Shown: positions 26,284 to 32,969 of the stretch, in pieces
How positions within the stretch are numbered: position 1 is the first letter of the stretch
Layout: the number at the start of each line of letters is the position of its first letter
Source: JACVRW01 sp038323835
GTDB taxonomy: Bacteria > Actinomycetota > Thermoleophilia > Solirubrobacterales > Thermoleophilaceae
Reading direction: 5' to 3'
Length of the DNA: 36,489 bases
NCBI GenBank assembly: GCA_038323835.1
Contig: JBBQHI010000037.1
Location: 1-36,489, forward strand
Notes under the pieces: model-generated
What the model was told of the DNA's origin: nothing
The model's database searches: none
What the model saw: only the letters and a program-made list of their open reading frames with translations
Translations under genes and position numbers: made by a program

Positions 26284-27336
26284 ATGGAGATCGGCGTCTA
26301 CACGTTCGCGGAGGTCGGCGCCGGCGGCGTGAGCCCCGAGCAGCGAATACGCAACCTGCTGGAGGAGATGGAGCTGGCCGACCAGGTGGGCCTCGACGTG
26401 TTCGGGCTCGGCGAGCATCACCGGCCCGACTTCGCTGTGTCGGCCCCGGCGGTCGCGCTGGCCGCAGGCGCCGCCCGGACAGAGCGCATCCGCCTGACGA
26501 GCGCCGTCTCGGTGCTCAGCTCCGACGACCCGGTGCGGGTGTTCCAGGAGTTCGCCACGCTCGACCTGGTGTCGGGAGGCCGCGCCGAGATCATGGCCGG
26601 CCGTGGCTCGTTCGTGGAGTCGTTTCCGCTGTTCGGCTACGACCTGGACGACTACGACGAGCTGTTCGCCGAGAAGCTCGAGCTGCTCTTGGCCATCCGC
26701 GAGTCGGAGCGGGTCACCTGGTCCGGTCGCCACCGCGCCCCGCTCGACGACATCGGGGTCTACCCGCGCCCGGTGCAGGACCCGCTGCCGGTGTGGGTGG
26801 CCGTGGGTGGCACGCCGCAGTCGCTGGTCAGGGCGGGCCGGCTCGGGCTGCCACTGGCTCTCGCGATCATCGGCGGCGCGCCCGAGCGCTTCGCTCCGCT
26901 GGTGCAGCTCTACCGGGAGGCGCTGGCGGAGTCGGGCCACCAGCCCCTGCCGGTGGGCATCAACTCCCACGCCTACGTGGCCGACGGCTCCCAGCAGGCG
27001 GCCGACGAGTACTTCCCGGCGTACGCCGGGATGATGACCCGGATAGGCCGTGAGCGCGGATGGTCGCCGATGACCCGCCATCAGTTCGACACCCTCCGAT
27101 CGCCCCGGGGCGCGCTTGTGGTGGGCAGCCCGGAGGAGGTGGCCCAGAAGATCCTCTTCCAGCACGAGCTGTTCGGCCACCAGCGCTTCCTGGCCCAGCT
27201 CAGTGTCGGCGACATGCCGCACGACCGCGTCCTGCGGGCGATCGAGCTGCTCGGGACCGAGGTGGCCCCGATCGTCAGGCGCGAGGTGGAGCGGCGCGCG
27301 GCGGGCGCGCCGGCGGAGGCGCCGCCGGCGGTCTAG
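26284..27336 (+). CDS. Luciferase-like (LLM class) flavin/F420-dependent oxidoreductase
   Basis: 350 residues, TIM-barrel of the bacterial luciferase superfamily. It starts MEIGVYTFAEVG, has GLDVFGLGEHHRPDFAVSAP, RIRLTSAVSVLSSDDPVRVFQEFATLDLVSGGRAEIMAGRGSF in segments, and PVWVAVGGTPQS; the tail is Ala/Pro-rich. Such enzymes oxidise small organics or reduce with F420 or FMN; the cofactor is not determinable. Its TAG stop (27334-27336) lies flush against the 3' end of the convergent tRNA-Lys gene, leaving no intergenic base. Confidence 0.9.
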   Translation: MEIGVYTFAEVGAGGVSPEQRIRNLLEEMELADQVGLDVFGLGEHHRPDFAVSAPAVALAAGAARTERIRLTSAVSVLSSDDPVRVFQEFATLDLVSGGRAEIMAGRGSFVESFPLFGYDLDDYDELFAEKLELLLAIRESERVTWSGRHRAPLDDIGVYPRPVQDPLPVWVAVGGTPQSLVRAGRLGLPLALAIIGGAPERFAPLVQLYREALAESGHQPLPVGINSHAYVADGSQQAADEYFPAYAGMMTRIGRERGWSPMTRHQFDTLRSPRGALVVGSPEEVAQKILFQHELFGHQRFLAQLSVGDMPHDRVLRAIELLGTEVAPIVRREVERRAAGAPAEAPPAV

Positions 27337-27680
27337 TGGGTCGCCTGGGACTTGAACCCAGATCTCTCGGATTAACCTGCCGCACCGGCTCTCACCGGCC
27401 GCACACGGCCCGGGGGACGCGGCGTTGCGGTCTGGACCATCTCTTCACCCTCGACTCGACGTTAGGGCGGGCGGCGTATGGCCTCTGAGGGCTCTCCGGC
27501 GCACGGATGCATTCCGCCTCGCCGGGTTGCCTGCTGATTGCCCAATCCTGAGGATTGTCACCACGATGGGTACCTCAGGCTCTCAGGGGATCCCAGCAAA
27601 CAGCCGCCGACATACCAGCGGTCTCCCGACTGGCGCTCCTTTGTTGAAGTCCGGTGCTCTGCCAATTGAGCTAACGACCC
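27337..27680 (-). tRNA. tRNA-Lys(UUU), interrupted by a group I intron
   Basis: Two exons on the minus strand: 27680-27647 (34 nt) and 27375-27337 (39 nt). Spliced, they make a 73-nt tRNA. Acceptor GGGTCGT pairs with GCGACCC, the D-stem is GCTC/GAGC, the T-stem CTGGG/CCCAG with loop TTCAAGT, and the discriminator is A. The anticodon loop reads C-T-TTT-A-A, so the anticodon is UUU (Lys). The anticodon stem is CCGGA/TCCGA with four pairs and one C.A mismatch at 27:43. The intron sits between U34 and U35 of the anticodon. No 3' CCA is encoded. The two halves pair only with each other, so this is one gene, not two fragments. Confidence 0.92.
27376..27646 (-). ncRNA. Group I self-splicing intron in tRNA-Lys anticodon loop (271 nt)
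   Basis: Read 5' to 3' on the minus strand (27646 down to 27376). P1: exon CUU plus C27646 pairs with GGAG (27639-27636), with U.G at the splice site. P2: GCCAG (27634-27630)/CTGGT (27618-27614), capped by a GAGA tetraloop closed by CGG/CCG. P3: GGCGGC (27608-27603)/GCCGCC (27475-27470). P4: TTGCTG (27599-27594)/CAGCAG (27536-27531). P5: CCTGAGG/CCTCAGG (27579-27573, 27553-27547). P6: CCGGCG/CGCCGG (27525-27520, 27501-27496). P7: GGCCAT (27483-27478)/ATGGTC (27440-27435). P8: CGCCCT/AGGGTG (27469-27464, 27451-27446). P9: CCGCA/TGCGG. Last intron base is G27376 (omega-G). No endonuclease gene fits inside. Confidence 0.9.
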
Positions 27681-27688
27681 TGCACCGC

Positions 27689-27694
27689 ATTATC
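27689..27694 (-). promoter_or_regulatory. Candidate -10 element of tRNA-Lys
   Basis: Read on the minus strand: GATAAT, 8 nt before the 5' end of the tRNA. No good -35 at the expected spacing. Confidence 0.4.
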
Positions 27695-27722
27695 GCCGCA
27701 CGGGCGCCGGCGGGTCTGCACC

Positions 27723-27728
27723 TACAAT
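27723..27728 (+). promoter_or_regulatory. Candidate -10 element of tRNA-Glu
   Basis: TACAAT, 12 nt before the tRNA-Glu 5' end; fits TANNNT. No clear -35. Confidence 0.4.
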
Positions 27729-27740
27729 CGTCCGCGACCT

Positions 27741-27814
27741 GGGGGCGTGGTCTAGCGGTCTAGGACACCGGCCTTTCACGCCGGGGATCGCGGGTTCGAA
27801 TCCCGTCGCCCCTA
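27741..27814 (+). tRNA. tRNA-Glu(UUC)
   Basis: 74 nt. Acceptor GGGGGCG pairs with CGCCCCT (first pair G.U), anticodon stem CCGGC/GCCGG with loop CTTTCAC (anticodon TTC), T-stem GCGGG/CCCGT with loop TTCGAAT. Discriminator A; no CCA encoded. It is divergent from tRNA-Lys across 60 bp. A recombinase remnant lies just downstream, as is usual at tRNA attachment sites. Confidence 0.95.
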
Positions 27815-27896
27815 CTTACGAAAACCCGGCATTAGCGGGGAGGTCTCATCACGCCGGGCGGATGGCAGACCAGGCCGATCGACAGCCTCGGTGCCG

Positions 27897-28016
27897 CTAA
27901 TGCTCATTGGTGCCCATTCGACGCCCGCGAGCACGCCCGCGAGGAGGTACCCCGGACGCCGTTGGCGGGTGGCACGCGTGTAGATCTTGAGGGCGAGCTT
28001 CGGGGTCGGAGTGCCC
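27897..28016 (-). pseudogene. Tyrosine recombinase (phage-type integrase) C-terminal remnant
   Basis: On the minus strand one frame gives LGHSD, and the next frame continues PKLALKIYTRATRQRR ... GVEWAPM. Together these resemble the catalytic LGHSDPK...Y tail of tyrosine recombinases, including the nucleophile Tyr. The frame changes inside a CCCC run at 28002-28005. After WAPM the frame slips again (RMGTNEH then stop). The catalytic domain's R and HxxR parts are missing. This is decayed debris of a mobile element next to tRNA-Glu, not a gene. The flanking stretch 27815-27896 holds a loose CCCGGC/GCCGGG inverted repeat and nothing else I can support. Confidence 0.5.
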
Positions 28017-28083
28017 TAGCCGCCAGACGCGCGCGGGGAGTTTTCGGATGGTCTCTGGGCCTCGCGGGTTCCCACCTGCCAGG

Positions 28084-29544
28084 TCAGCCGCCTCGACCGG
28101 CCGGACGCCACAGCTTGGTGCCCGAATGAAACTGGCTCCACGCAAACCAGAAGGCCTCATGCGCCGGCAGCTCCCTTCCTCCCTCGACGCGGGCGCGCAG
28201 GCCGTCGCCGTCGGCCACGAGCTCGACACCGCTGAGGGCCACCGGCTGTCCGGCGGCGAGCTGGGCGCGAGCGGCGTCGGCCGGGAAGGCGATCGCCGAG
28301 CCGTCAGGGGCGACCACGCCGACGACCTTGGCCTGGACGGGCAACCTGGGATCGACGTCGCCGATCGGGAAGATCGGGCCGTTGTCGTCGCGCCCGCCGA
28401 GTGGGTCGAGCTCATAGCGCTGGCCGATCCCGCCGTCCTGCGCGACGATCCGGGTGTCCGGGTGATCGTGCTTCCAGGCCTTCCAGGTGCTCGCGACGAC
28501 CGTCACCTGGTCGAGGCTCACGTGCGCGTCGTGCAGGGGGCCGGAGAGCGCCCGGCCGGTGAAGGTGTCGAACACCGAGCGGCTGTTGAGGTCATACATC
28601 ACCTTGTTCGATCGCGAGAGCAGCCCCGACGTGCGCAGCAGCGGTCGCGCGCTGCCTTTCGGCACCGAGTCGAGCAGGTAGGCCTGCGCCGAGCCGCAGA
28701 GGGTGCAGTAGGGGATCCCCAGGCGGCGGCCGCCGATCGTGGCGTTGACCATCTCGTGGACCTCCATGATGTTCTTCGGCAAGGCCACGGCCTCGTCGCC
28801 GACCACGACGCCGAACACCGTCCGGTCGTCGGGGTACCAGTCGCCGCCCTTGGCGTCGGTCAGCTTCGGGTCGTCGAGCGCCGGGATGCACGCGCCCGGG
28901 CACGGGTGCGGATCGCCCAGCTGGCGGTCGTCGATCTGGACCCCGCCCCACGACACGAGCCGCCAGTCGATGTCGGAGCGAGCGTCGGCGAAGAAGGGGC
29001 GCCAGCCCGGTTCGACGGCGAGGAACAGCTTGGCCTTGCGCTCGCGGTAGCGCGGCGGGGCCGGGAGGTCCCAGGCGATCAGGTCGTCGGTGACGGCTTG
29101 CCAGACGCTGCCTGAGAAGGCGGGATCCTTGCGCGGGTCAATCCCGCTGAGCTTCGCGAAAGCGGTGGCGAGAAGGTCCTCCTCCTCGTCAAGTTGGACG
29201 AAGCGCAGGCGGTCGGAGAGCAGCCATGCCAGCCGAGGGTCCCGAGATGCGGCGACGGTGGCGAGCGCGGCGCGATCGAGTCCGCCGGGCGTCTGCGAGG
29301 CGACGAGCCGATCCACCGCGGAGTCGACGCGCGCGGCGAGCGGCCCATGCGGAGTCGCCGGCGCAGGCGGGAAGCTTCGCTTCGCCACGACCTTCCGGCC
29401 GGAGTCTCCGGTGCTCGGGGTTCCGCCGCCGCCGCTCCCGCTACAGCCGGCGACGAGTGCCGCCGCTATGAGGACGCCGATCAGCCGCCGTGCGCCGGGC
29501 GCGGCCCGGGGGTCAGGCCAGAGCGACTTCGGCCGTGGGGGCAA
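28084..29544 (-). CDS. DUF3179 domain lipoprotein
   Basis: 486 residues. The N-terminal signal ends in a lipobox (ALVAGC, Cys34), so it is a membrane-anchored outside protein. The DUF3179 core is plain: PKNIMEVHEMVNATIGGRR, IPYCTLCGSAQAY (Cys pair, probably a metal or redox site), RSNKVMYDLNSRSVFDTFTG, and near the end FWFAWSQFHSGTKLW. DUF3179 proteins are common in marine and soil bacteria; function is not established. The start at 29544 overlaps the preceding gene by 32 nt, which suggests translational coupling; the first ~18 residues before the signal are unusual for a lipoprotein, so the true start may differ. Confidence 0.85.
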   Translation of the reverse strand: MPPRPKSLWPDPRAAPGARRLIGVLIAAALVAGCSGSGGGGTPSTGDSGRKVVAKRSFPPAPATPHGPLAARVDSAVDRLVASQTPGGLDRAALATVAASRDPRLAWLLSDRLRFVQLDEEEDLLATAFAKLSGIDPRKDPAFSGSVWQAVTDDLIAWDLPAPPRYRERKAKLFLAVEPGWRPFFADARSDIDWRLVSWGGVQIDDRQLGDPHPCPGACIPALDDPKLTDAKGGDWYPDDRTVFGVVVGDEAVALPKNIMEVHEMVNATIGGRRLGIPYCTLCGSAQAYLLDSVPKGSARPLLRTSGLLSRSNKVMYDLNSRSVFDTFTGRALSGPLHDAHVSLDQVTVVASTWKAWKHDHPDTRIVAQDGGIGQRYELDPLGGRDDNGPIFPIGDVDPRLPVQAKVVGVVAPDGSAIAFPADAARAQLAAGQPVALSGVELVADGDGLRARVEGGRELPAHEAFWFAWSQFHSGTKLWRPAGRGG

Positions 29545-29926
29545 GCCCTGCCTCGCTCAGCGCGGCGAGGACCGTGGCCGGCGTCGGGCGCACGCGGTAG
29601 TTGTCGGTCTGGTCGGCGCAGAAGATCCGCCCAGCGGCGTCGGTGGAGACCACGGTTGGTAAAACGGTGTCGCCGTCATAGCCGATCATCCCGGCGGGGG
29701 TGCCGTTCTCGTGGAACTGGGCGCCCAGCGCCTCGACCTCGCGCCAGCGCTCGGTGAACGGCAGGTCGTCGGGAAGGGTCGTGCCGAGCTCAAGCGCGGG
29801 CGCCGGCTCGCGGGCGAGCCGCGCATAGGCGACGGTGGCCAGGGCCTCCGCGGTGGCTAGCGTTGTGGCCGCGAACAGCGAGATGAACGCCTGCTTGCGC
29901 GTTCGCGGCAGCGGTACTCGAGGCAC
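29513..29926 (-). CDS. Membrane-anchored peroxiredoxin/thioredoxin-like protein
   Basis: About 137 residues. An N-terminal hydrophobic anchor (FISLFAATTLATAEALATVAY) is followed by an outside domain whose end (TVVSTDAAGRIFCADQTDNYRVRPTPATVLAAL) resembles the C-terminal strand-helix unit of AhpC/TlpA-type peroxiredoxins (dYRvRPxPxxVLAAL). The usual CxxC or resolving Cys pair is not seen, only one Cys, so activity is doubtful. I chose GTG 29926 because TACGGT lies exactly 6 nt upstream; a much longer frame further up looks non-coding. It overlaps the DUF3179 gene, so the two likely work together. Confidence 0.6.
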   Translation of the reverse strand: MPRVPLPRTRKQAFISLFAATTLATAEALATVAYARLAREPAPALELGTTLPDDLPFTERWREVEALGAQFHENGTPAGMIGYDGDTVLPTVVSTDAAGRIFCADQTDNYRVRPTPATVLAALSEAGLAPTAEVALA

Positions 29927-29932
29927 GGTGTC

Positions 29933-29938
29933 ACCGTA
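29933..29938 (-). promoter_or_regulatory. Candidate -10 element for the thioredoxin-like/DUF3179 pair
   Basis: Minus-strand TACGGT, 6 nt before GTG 29926; leaderless spacing. Confidence 0.35.
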
Positions 29939-29994
29939 CCAACGTGGCCTGTTCGGGCCGAGGGAGACACGGCTGTCGGCGCGTCGGCTCTCGC

Positions 29995-30000
29995 TAACAT
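29995..30000 (+). promoter_or_regulatory. Candidate -10 element of the small Cys-rich gene
   Basis: TAACAT followed by 6 nt and ATG 30007; leaderless spacing, divergent from the element at 29933. Confidence 0.35.
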
Positions 30001-30006
30001 CGAGCG

Positions 30007-30189
30007 ATGAGGATGCTGAGGCAGTTGGCCGCGCTCTACCTGCTCTTCGCGGCGATCGGTCGCCTCGTCGAGGAGATGGGGGCGGTTCGCTGCGAGTGCG
30101 ATCCGGACTGCTGGTGCAAAGCGCCCGGATTGAGCCTCTTCCGGTGGGTCTTCCCGTGCCGCCATCGCATGACGGATGCCTGCGGGTAG
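30007..30189 (+). CDS. Small Cys-rich membrane-associated protein, 60 aa
   Basis: A short hydrophobic N-terminus (LRQLAALYLLFAAIGRLVEEMG) is followed by a Cys cluster VRCECDPDCWCKAPG and a hydrophobic/aromatic end (LSLFRWVFPCRHR). Five Cys in the central part and one later could bind a metal. I recall small actinobacterial proteins of the same build but cannot name a family. The TAACAT box 6 nt before the ATG supports it. It ends inside the N-terminus of the broken amine oxidase. Confidence 0.6.
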   Translation: MRMLRQLAALYLLFAAIGRLVEEMGAVRCECDPDCWCKAPGLSLFRWVFPCRHRMTDACG

Positions 30190-30395
30190 CCGCGAGACCA
30201 CACGCAGACGCCTGATCGGCACCGCCGTCGCGGGCGCAGCCGGTGCGGCGCTTCCCGCCGGCGGGGAGGCGGCCACGAAGAAGAAGATGGGCCGCCGCGA
30301 AGATCCGTAAGGCCGACGTGATCATCGGCGGCGCCGGATTCGCCGGGCTGACCACGGCGCGGCGCCTGCGCGCCGCCGGCAAGTCGGTCCATCCA
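30176..30395 (+). pseudogene. Flavin amine oxidase, N-terminal remnant
   Basis: ATG 30176 opens a Tat-type leader (SRETTRRRLIGTAVAGAAGA) that meets a TAA at 30308. In the next frame the sequence continues KIRKADVIIGGAGFAGLTTARRLRAAGKSV, with the FAD-binding GxGxxG motif. So a Tat-exported FAD amine oxidase has lost a frame and then stops matching after about residue 75 (AGKSV | HPSAHY). The remaining ~350 residues are absent. The stretch 30396-30538 shows nothing further. Confidence 0.6.
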
Positions 30396-30538
30396 TCTGC
30401 GCACTACTGGCTTCCCGATCCCTGCGCACTTTTCGATTCCTGTTGACACCTTACGGAGCGCTGACGCCTGGCCCCTTATGGGCGTCGATCAGGACATGCG
30501 TGGCGAAGCTTGTCAGGCAAGCAACAGCGGAGGCTGAG

Positions 30539-30985
30539 ATGACTGACGAGGACGACCGAGGGAACATCCTGGTGATCGCAAACCGCACCTGTGAGTGCCC
30601 GGCGCTGCACGAGGACATCGCATCACGTGCCGCCCCGGGTGCGGAAGTGCTGGTGGTGGCCCCAGCGCTCAATTCGCGGGTGCGCCACTGGGTGTCCGAC
30701 AGTGACGGCGCGGTCAAGGCCGCCAAGGAGCGACTGGCCGCAGCAGTGGAGGAGCTACACCGCCGCGACGTCAACGCGCGCGGCGAAGTCGGCGATGCGG
30801 ACCCGCTACACGCCATCGAGGATGCGCTGGCCAGCTTCGACGCCCAGGAGATCCTGCTCTCGACGCACCCGCCGGGGCGCTCGCACTGGCTCGAGAAGGG
30901 CCTCGTCGAGCAGGCCCGGCAGCGCTTCCAGCAGCCCGTGACCCACCTAGTGAGCGGATACGGGCTGGCTGCGAGCCCTACCTGA
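30539..30985 (+). CDS. UspA-like universal stress-type protein
   Basis: About 148 residues. The start at ATG 30539 is fixed by a perfect GGAGG (30529-30533) 5 nt upstream; the longer upstream frame is ignored. The fold pattern is USP-like: strand NILVIANRTCECPALHEDI, VLVVAPALNSRVRHWV, helix AAKERLAAAVEELHRRDV, EILLSTHPPGRSHWLEKGLVEQA with the end VTHLVSGYG. The ATP-binding G-x2-G-x9-G-S/T motif is not obvious, so it may be a non-nucleotide-binding member. It looks intact within a decayed neighbourhood. Confidence 0.65.
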   Translation: MTDEDDRGNILVIANRTCECPALHEDIASRAAPGAEVLVVAPALNSRVRHWVSDSDGAVKAAKERLAAAVEELHRRDVNARGEVGDADPLHAIEDALASFDAQEILLSTHPPGRSHWLEKGLVEQARQRFQQPVTHLVSGYGLAASPT

Positions 30986-31030
30986 GCGCGTCGCCCGCTC
31001 CGAACGACGAGGGCCCCGGGGACAACGCTG

Positions 31031-31246
31031 GCACGCGTCCCGGTCAGCCCGGCCTCCGATGCACAGCGTCTCAAGGTCGCGGACGGACCCTGCGTCGTGT
31101 GCGGAGCGCAACCGGTGGATCCCGCGCACCTCGTGCCCCGCTCGCGGGGTGTTCGTCAAGACCTGTGGATCGGCTGCGAGGCTCTTCGTCTCGCCCGCCG
31201 TGTCGCCGATCACACTGACCTTCGCCACCTACTTGGCCGTGGTTAA
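31031..31246 (+). pseudogene. HNH endonuclease-like fragment
   Basis: In one frame the sequence reads QRLKVADGPCVVCGAQPVDPAHLVPRS, which matches the start of the HNH domain (zinc CxxC then the DPAHLxPRS strand with the catalytic His). After RSRGV the rest of the domain (second CxxC-like half and HH) is missing and the frame runs through unrelated residues to TAA 31244. No start codon is evident upstream. A broken remnant, not a working nuclease. Confidence 0.45.
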
Positions 31247-31271
31247 ATCCCTGGGCCGCATCCCGGGGCGG

Positions 31272-31308
31272 CCGGACTCTAGGAGTCCGGGGGCGATGAG
31301 TTTTCGCC
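31272..31308. repeat. Two adjacent stem-loops upstream of the RibD-like gene
   Basis: First: CCGGACTC-TAG-GAGTCCGG (31272-31290), perfect 8 bp. Second: GGCGA-TGAGTTT-TCGCC (31292-31308), 5 bp. They lie 52-89 nt before ATG 31361. A terminator for upstream transcription or an element in the leader of the next gene are both possible; no known riboswitch is recognised. Confidence 0.5.
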
Positions 31309-31360
31309 GTGGTCCTCAGTCTGTCTCCCCAACGCGCAATCAACACTCGAGGAGAACTGC

Positions 31361-31942
31361 ATGACCGCTATCTACACCGTCGACGTCTTTTCCAGCCTCG
31401 ACGGCTTTGGCTCGTACGACGGCGGCAACTGGGGCGGCTACTGGGGAAAGCAAGGCCCCGAGCTCCTCGACCACCGCCTCGCCGTGTACGGCGAGGAGCA
31501 GCGGATGGTCTTCGGGGCCAACACCTATCGGGAATTCGTGCAGATGCTGGCCTCGAGCACCGAGGAGTCCGAGGTGCGTGACCCATGGGTCACCCGGATG
31601 AGGAGCCTGCCGGCAACAGTGGTGTCGACCACACTGGAAGGACCCCTCGACTGGCCTGACGCGACCGTCGTGAGCGGCGACGCCGTCGACGTCGTCGCCC
31701 GGCTCAAGGAGGAGTCCGAGGTGCCTTTGCGCTCGCACGGCAGCCTGTCGATGAACCGGGCGCTGATGGCCGCCGGGCTAGTCGACCGCGTCCAGCTGAC
31801 GCTCTTCCCTGTGATCACCGGTCAGACCGGGGTGGACCCGATCTTCCAGGGTGCGGCCGACTTCGACCTCGAGCTGATCGAGAGCCGGACGTCCGACGGC
31901 CACATCCAGGAGCTCATCTACCGGCCCGCCCTGCATGTCTGA
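31361..31942 (+). CDS. RibD C-terminal / dihydrofolate reductase-like protein
   Basis: 193 residues. Member of the NADPH-dependent RibD-C/DHFR-like family (often YwjB/YyaP-type): IYTVDVFSSLDGFGSYDG at the start, RMVFGANTYREFVQM, PATVVSTTLEGPLDWPDATVV, LRSHGSLSMNRALMAAGLVDRVQLTLFPVITGQTG in parts, and IYRP at the end. GAGGAG at 31349-31354 sets ATG 31361 as the start. The true substrate is unknown; family members are reductases of small pterin- or nitro-type compounds. It looks intact. Confidence 0.85.
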   Translation: MTAIYTVDVFSSLDGFGSYDGGNWGGYWGKQGPELLDHRLAVYGEEQRMVFGANTYREFVQMLASSTEESEVRDPWVTRMRSLPATVVSTTLEGPLDWPDATVVSGDAVDVVARLKEESEVPLRSHGSLSMNRALMAAGLVDRVQLTLFPVITGQTGVDPIFQGAADFDLELIESRTSDGHIQELIYRPALHV

Positions 31943-32116
31943 GTCCATCCATGCGCCCCACCCTGTCAAGCAGCCGAGCCTGACCCGGAAGTTCCCGCTG
32001 ACGGACATGCCGGCCGGTCTCATGGCCTCCCTGGTCACGCGGTTTGCTGAGACGCGGGCGTTCGCGGCAGGCGCCGTCCGGCTGACCTACACCACCCCGA
32101 GCGCGTGATCTCGCTC

Positions 32117-32956
32117 ATGACGACGGTGAAGGCCAACGGCGTCATGCTCGGGGTCGAGCACTTCGGCGACGAAGCGGCGCCGGTCGTGCTCCTTGCGGGT
32201 GGCACGACCATGCTCTCTTGGCCCGACGCGCTCTGCGAGGCGCTCGCTCGCGGCGGACGACACGTCGTGCGGTACGACCTGCGCGACGGCGGCGCGTCGA
32301 CCACCGTCGATCCCGAAGCTCCGGCATACACGCTGCGCGATCTGGCGGCCGACGCCGCGGCGCTGGCCCGCGGGCTCCACGACCGGCCGGCGCACCTGGC
32401 GGGCATCGGCGTCGGCGGGATGGTCGCCCAGGTCGCCGCGCTGGACCACCCGGACGCGTTCTCGGCGCTGACCCTTGCCGGGACACGGCCCGTTGCACCG
32501 GGTCCGGTCGACGAGGACTTGCCTGACCATGACGCCGCGGTGATGGATCGGCTGTTCTCCCGCCCCATGCCCGACTGGTCCGACCGGGCTGCCGTGGCGG
32601 AGTTCGCCGCGACCGGCGCGGAGATCCTCGGCGAGGATCCCGCTGCCGCACGCGCGACCGCCGAGCGGATCTGGAATCGCGCGCCGGGCACGGAGCCCGC
32701 GGTCCAGATGGCCAACCAGATGGGCATGGTGTTCGCCAAGCTCGACTGCAAGCCGCGCTGGCGCGAGCGCCTGCCCGAGCTCGCGATCCCGGCTCTGGTG
32801 GTGCACGGTCGCCGGGACCCGTTCTTCCCGGTCGGCAACGGCGAGGCGCTCGCGCGCGAGATCCCCGGCGCACGGCTGCTCGTGCTCGAACGAGCCGCGA
32901 CTGCCATCCCCGATGTAGCCGCCGACGAAGTCGCCGCGGCGATGCTCGAACGTTAG
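32117..32956 (+). CDS. Alpha/beta hydrolase-fold protein lacking catalytic Ser and His
   Basis: About 279 residues. The fold is clear: oxyanion-strand VVLLAGGTTMLSWPD, VVRYDLRDGGAS, and acid-strand ALVVHGRRDPFFPVGNGEALA. But the nucleophile elbow, normally GxSxGG, reads GIGVGG (Gly98 where Ser belongs), and the usual GH near the end reads AATAIP (Thr262 at the His position). Only the Asp is kept. So either a non-catalytic binding protein or a decaying gene; the frame is otherwise clean and codon use normal. ATG 32117 is preferred over GTG 32105. The gap 31943-32116 shows nothing I can support. Confidence 0.8.
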   Translation: MTTVKANGVMLGVEHFGDEAAPVVLLAGGTTMLSWPDALCEALARGGRHVVRYDLRDGGASTTVDPEAPAYTLRDLAADAAALARGLHDRPAHLAGIGVGGMVAQVAALDHPDAFSALTLAGTRPVAPGPVDEDLPDHDAAVMDRLFSRPMPDWSDRAAVAEFAATGAEILGEDPAAARATAERIWNRAPGTEPAVQMANQMGMVFAKLDCKPRWRERLPELAIPALVVHGRRDPFFPVGNGEALAREIPGARLLVLERAATAIPDVAADEVAAAMLER

Positions 32957-32969
32957 CCCGGCAGGGCAT

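Noticed and set aside
27337..27680. Two unrelated tRNA fragments instead of one split gene
   Set aside because: All four stems form only between the two halves, the join gives a standard anticodon loop, and the insert has the group I core.
27425..27763. Open frame across the tRNA-Lys intron and the tRNA region
   Set aside because: The stretch is explained by RNA structure; the translation is low-quality and crosses both tRNA genes.
30443..30448. Perfect TTGACA as a promoter -35 for the UspA-like gene
   Set aside because: No acceptable -10 within 16-19 bp; the gene has a strong ribosome-binding site but its promoter cannot be placed.
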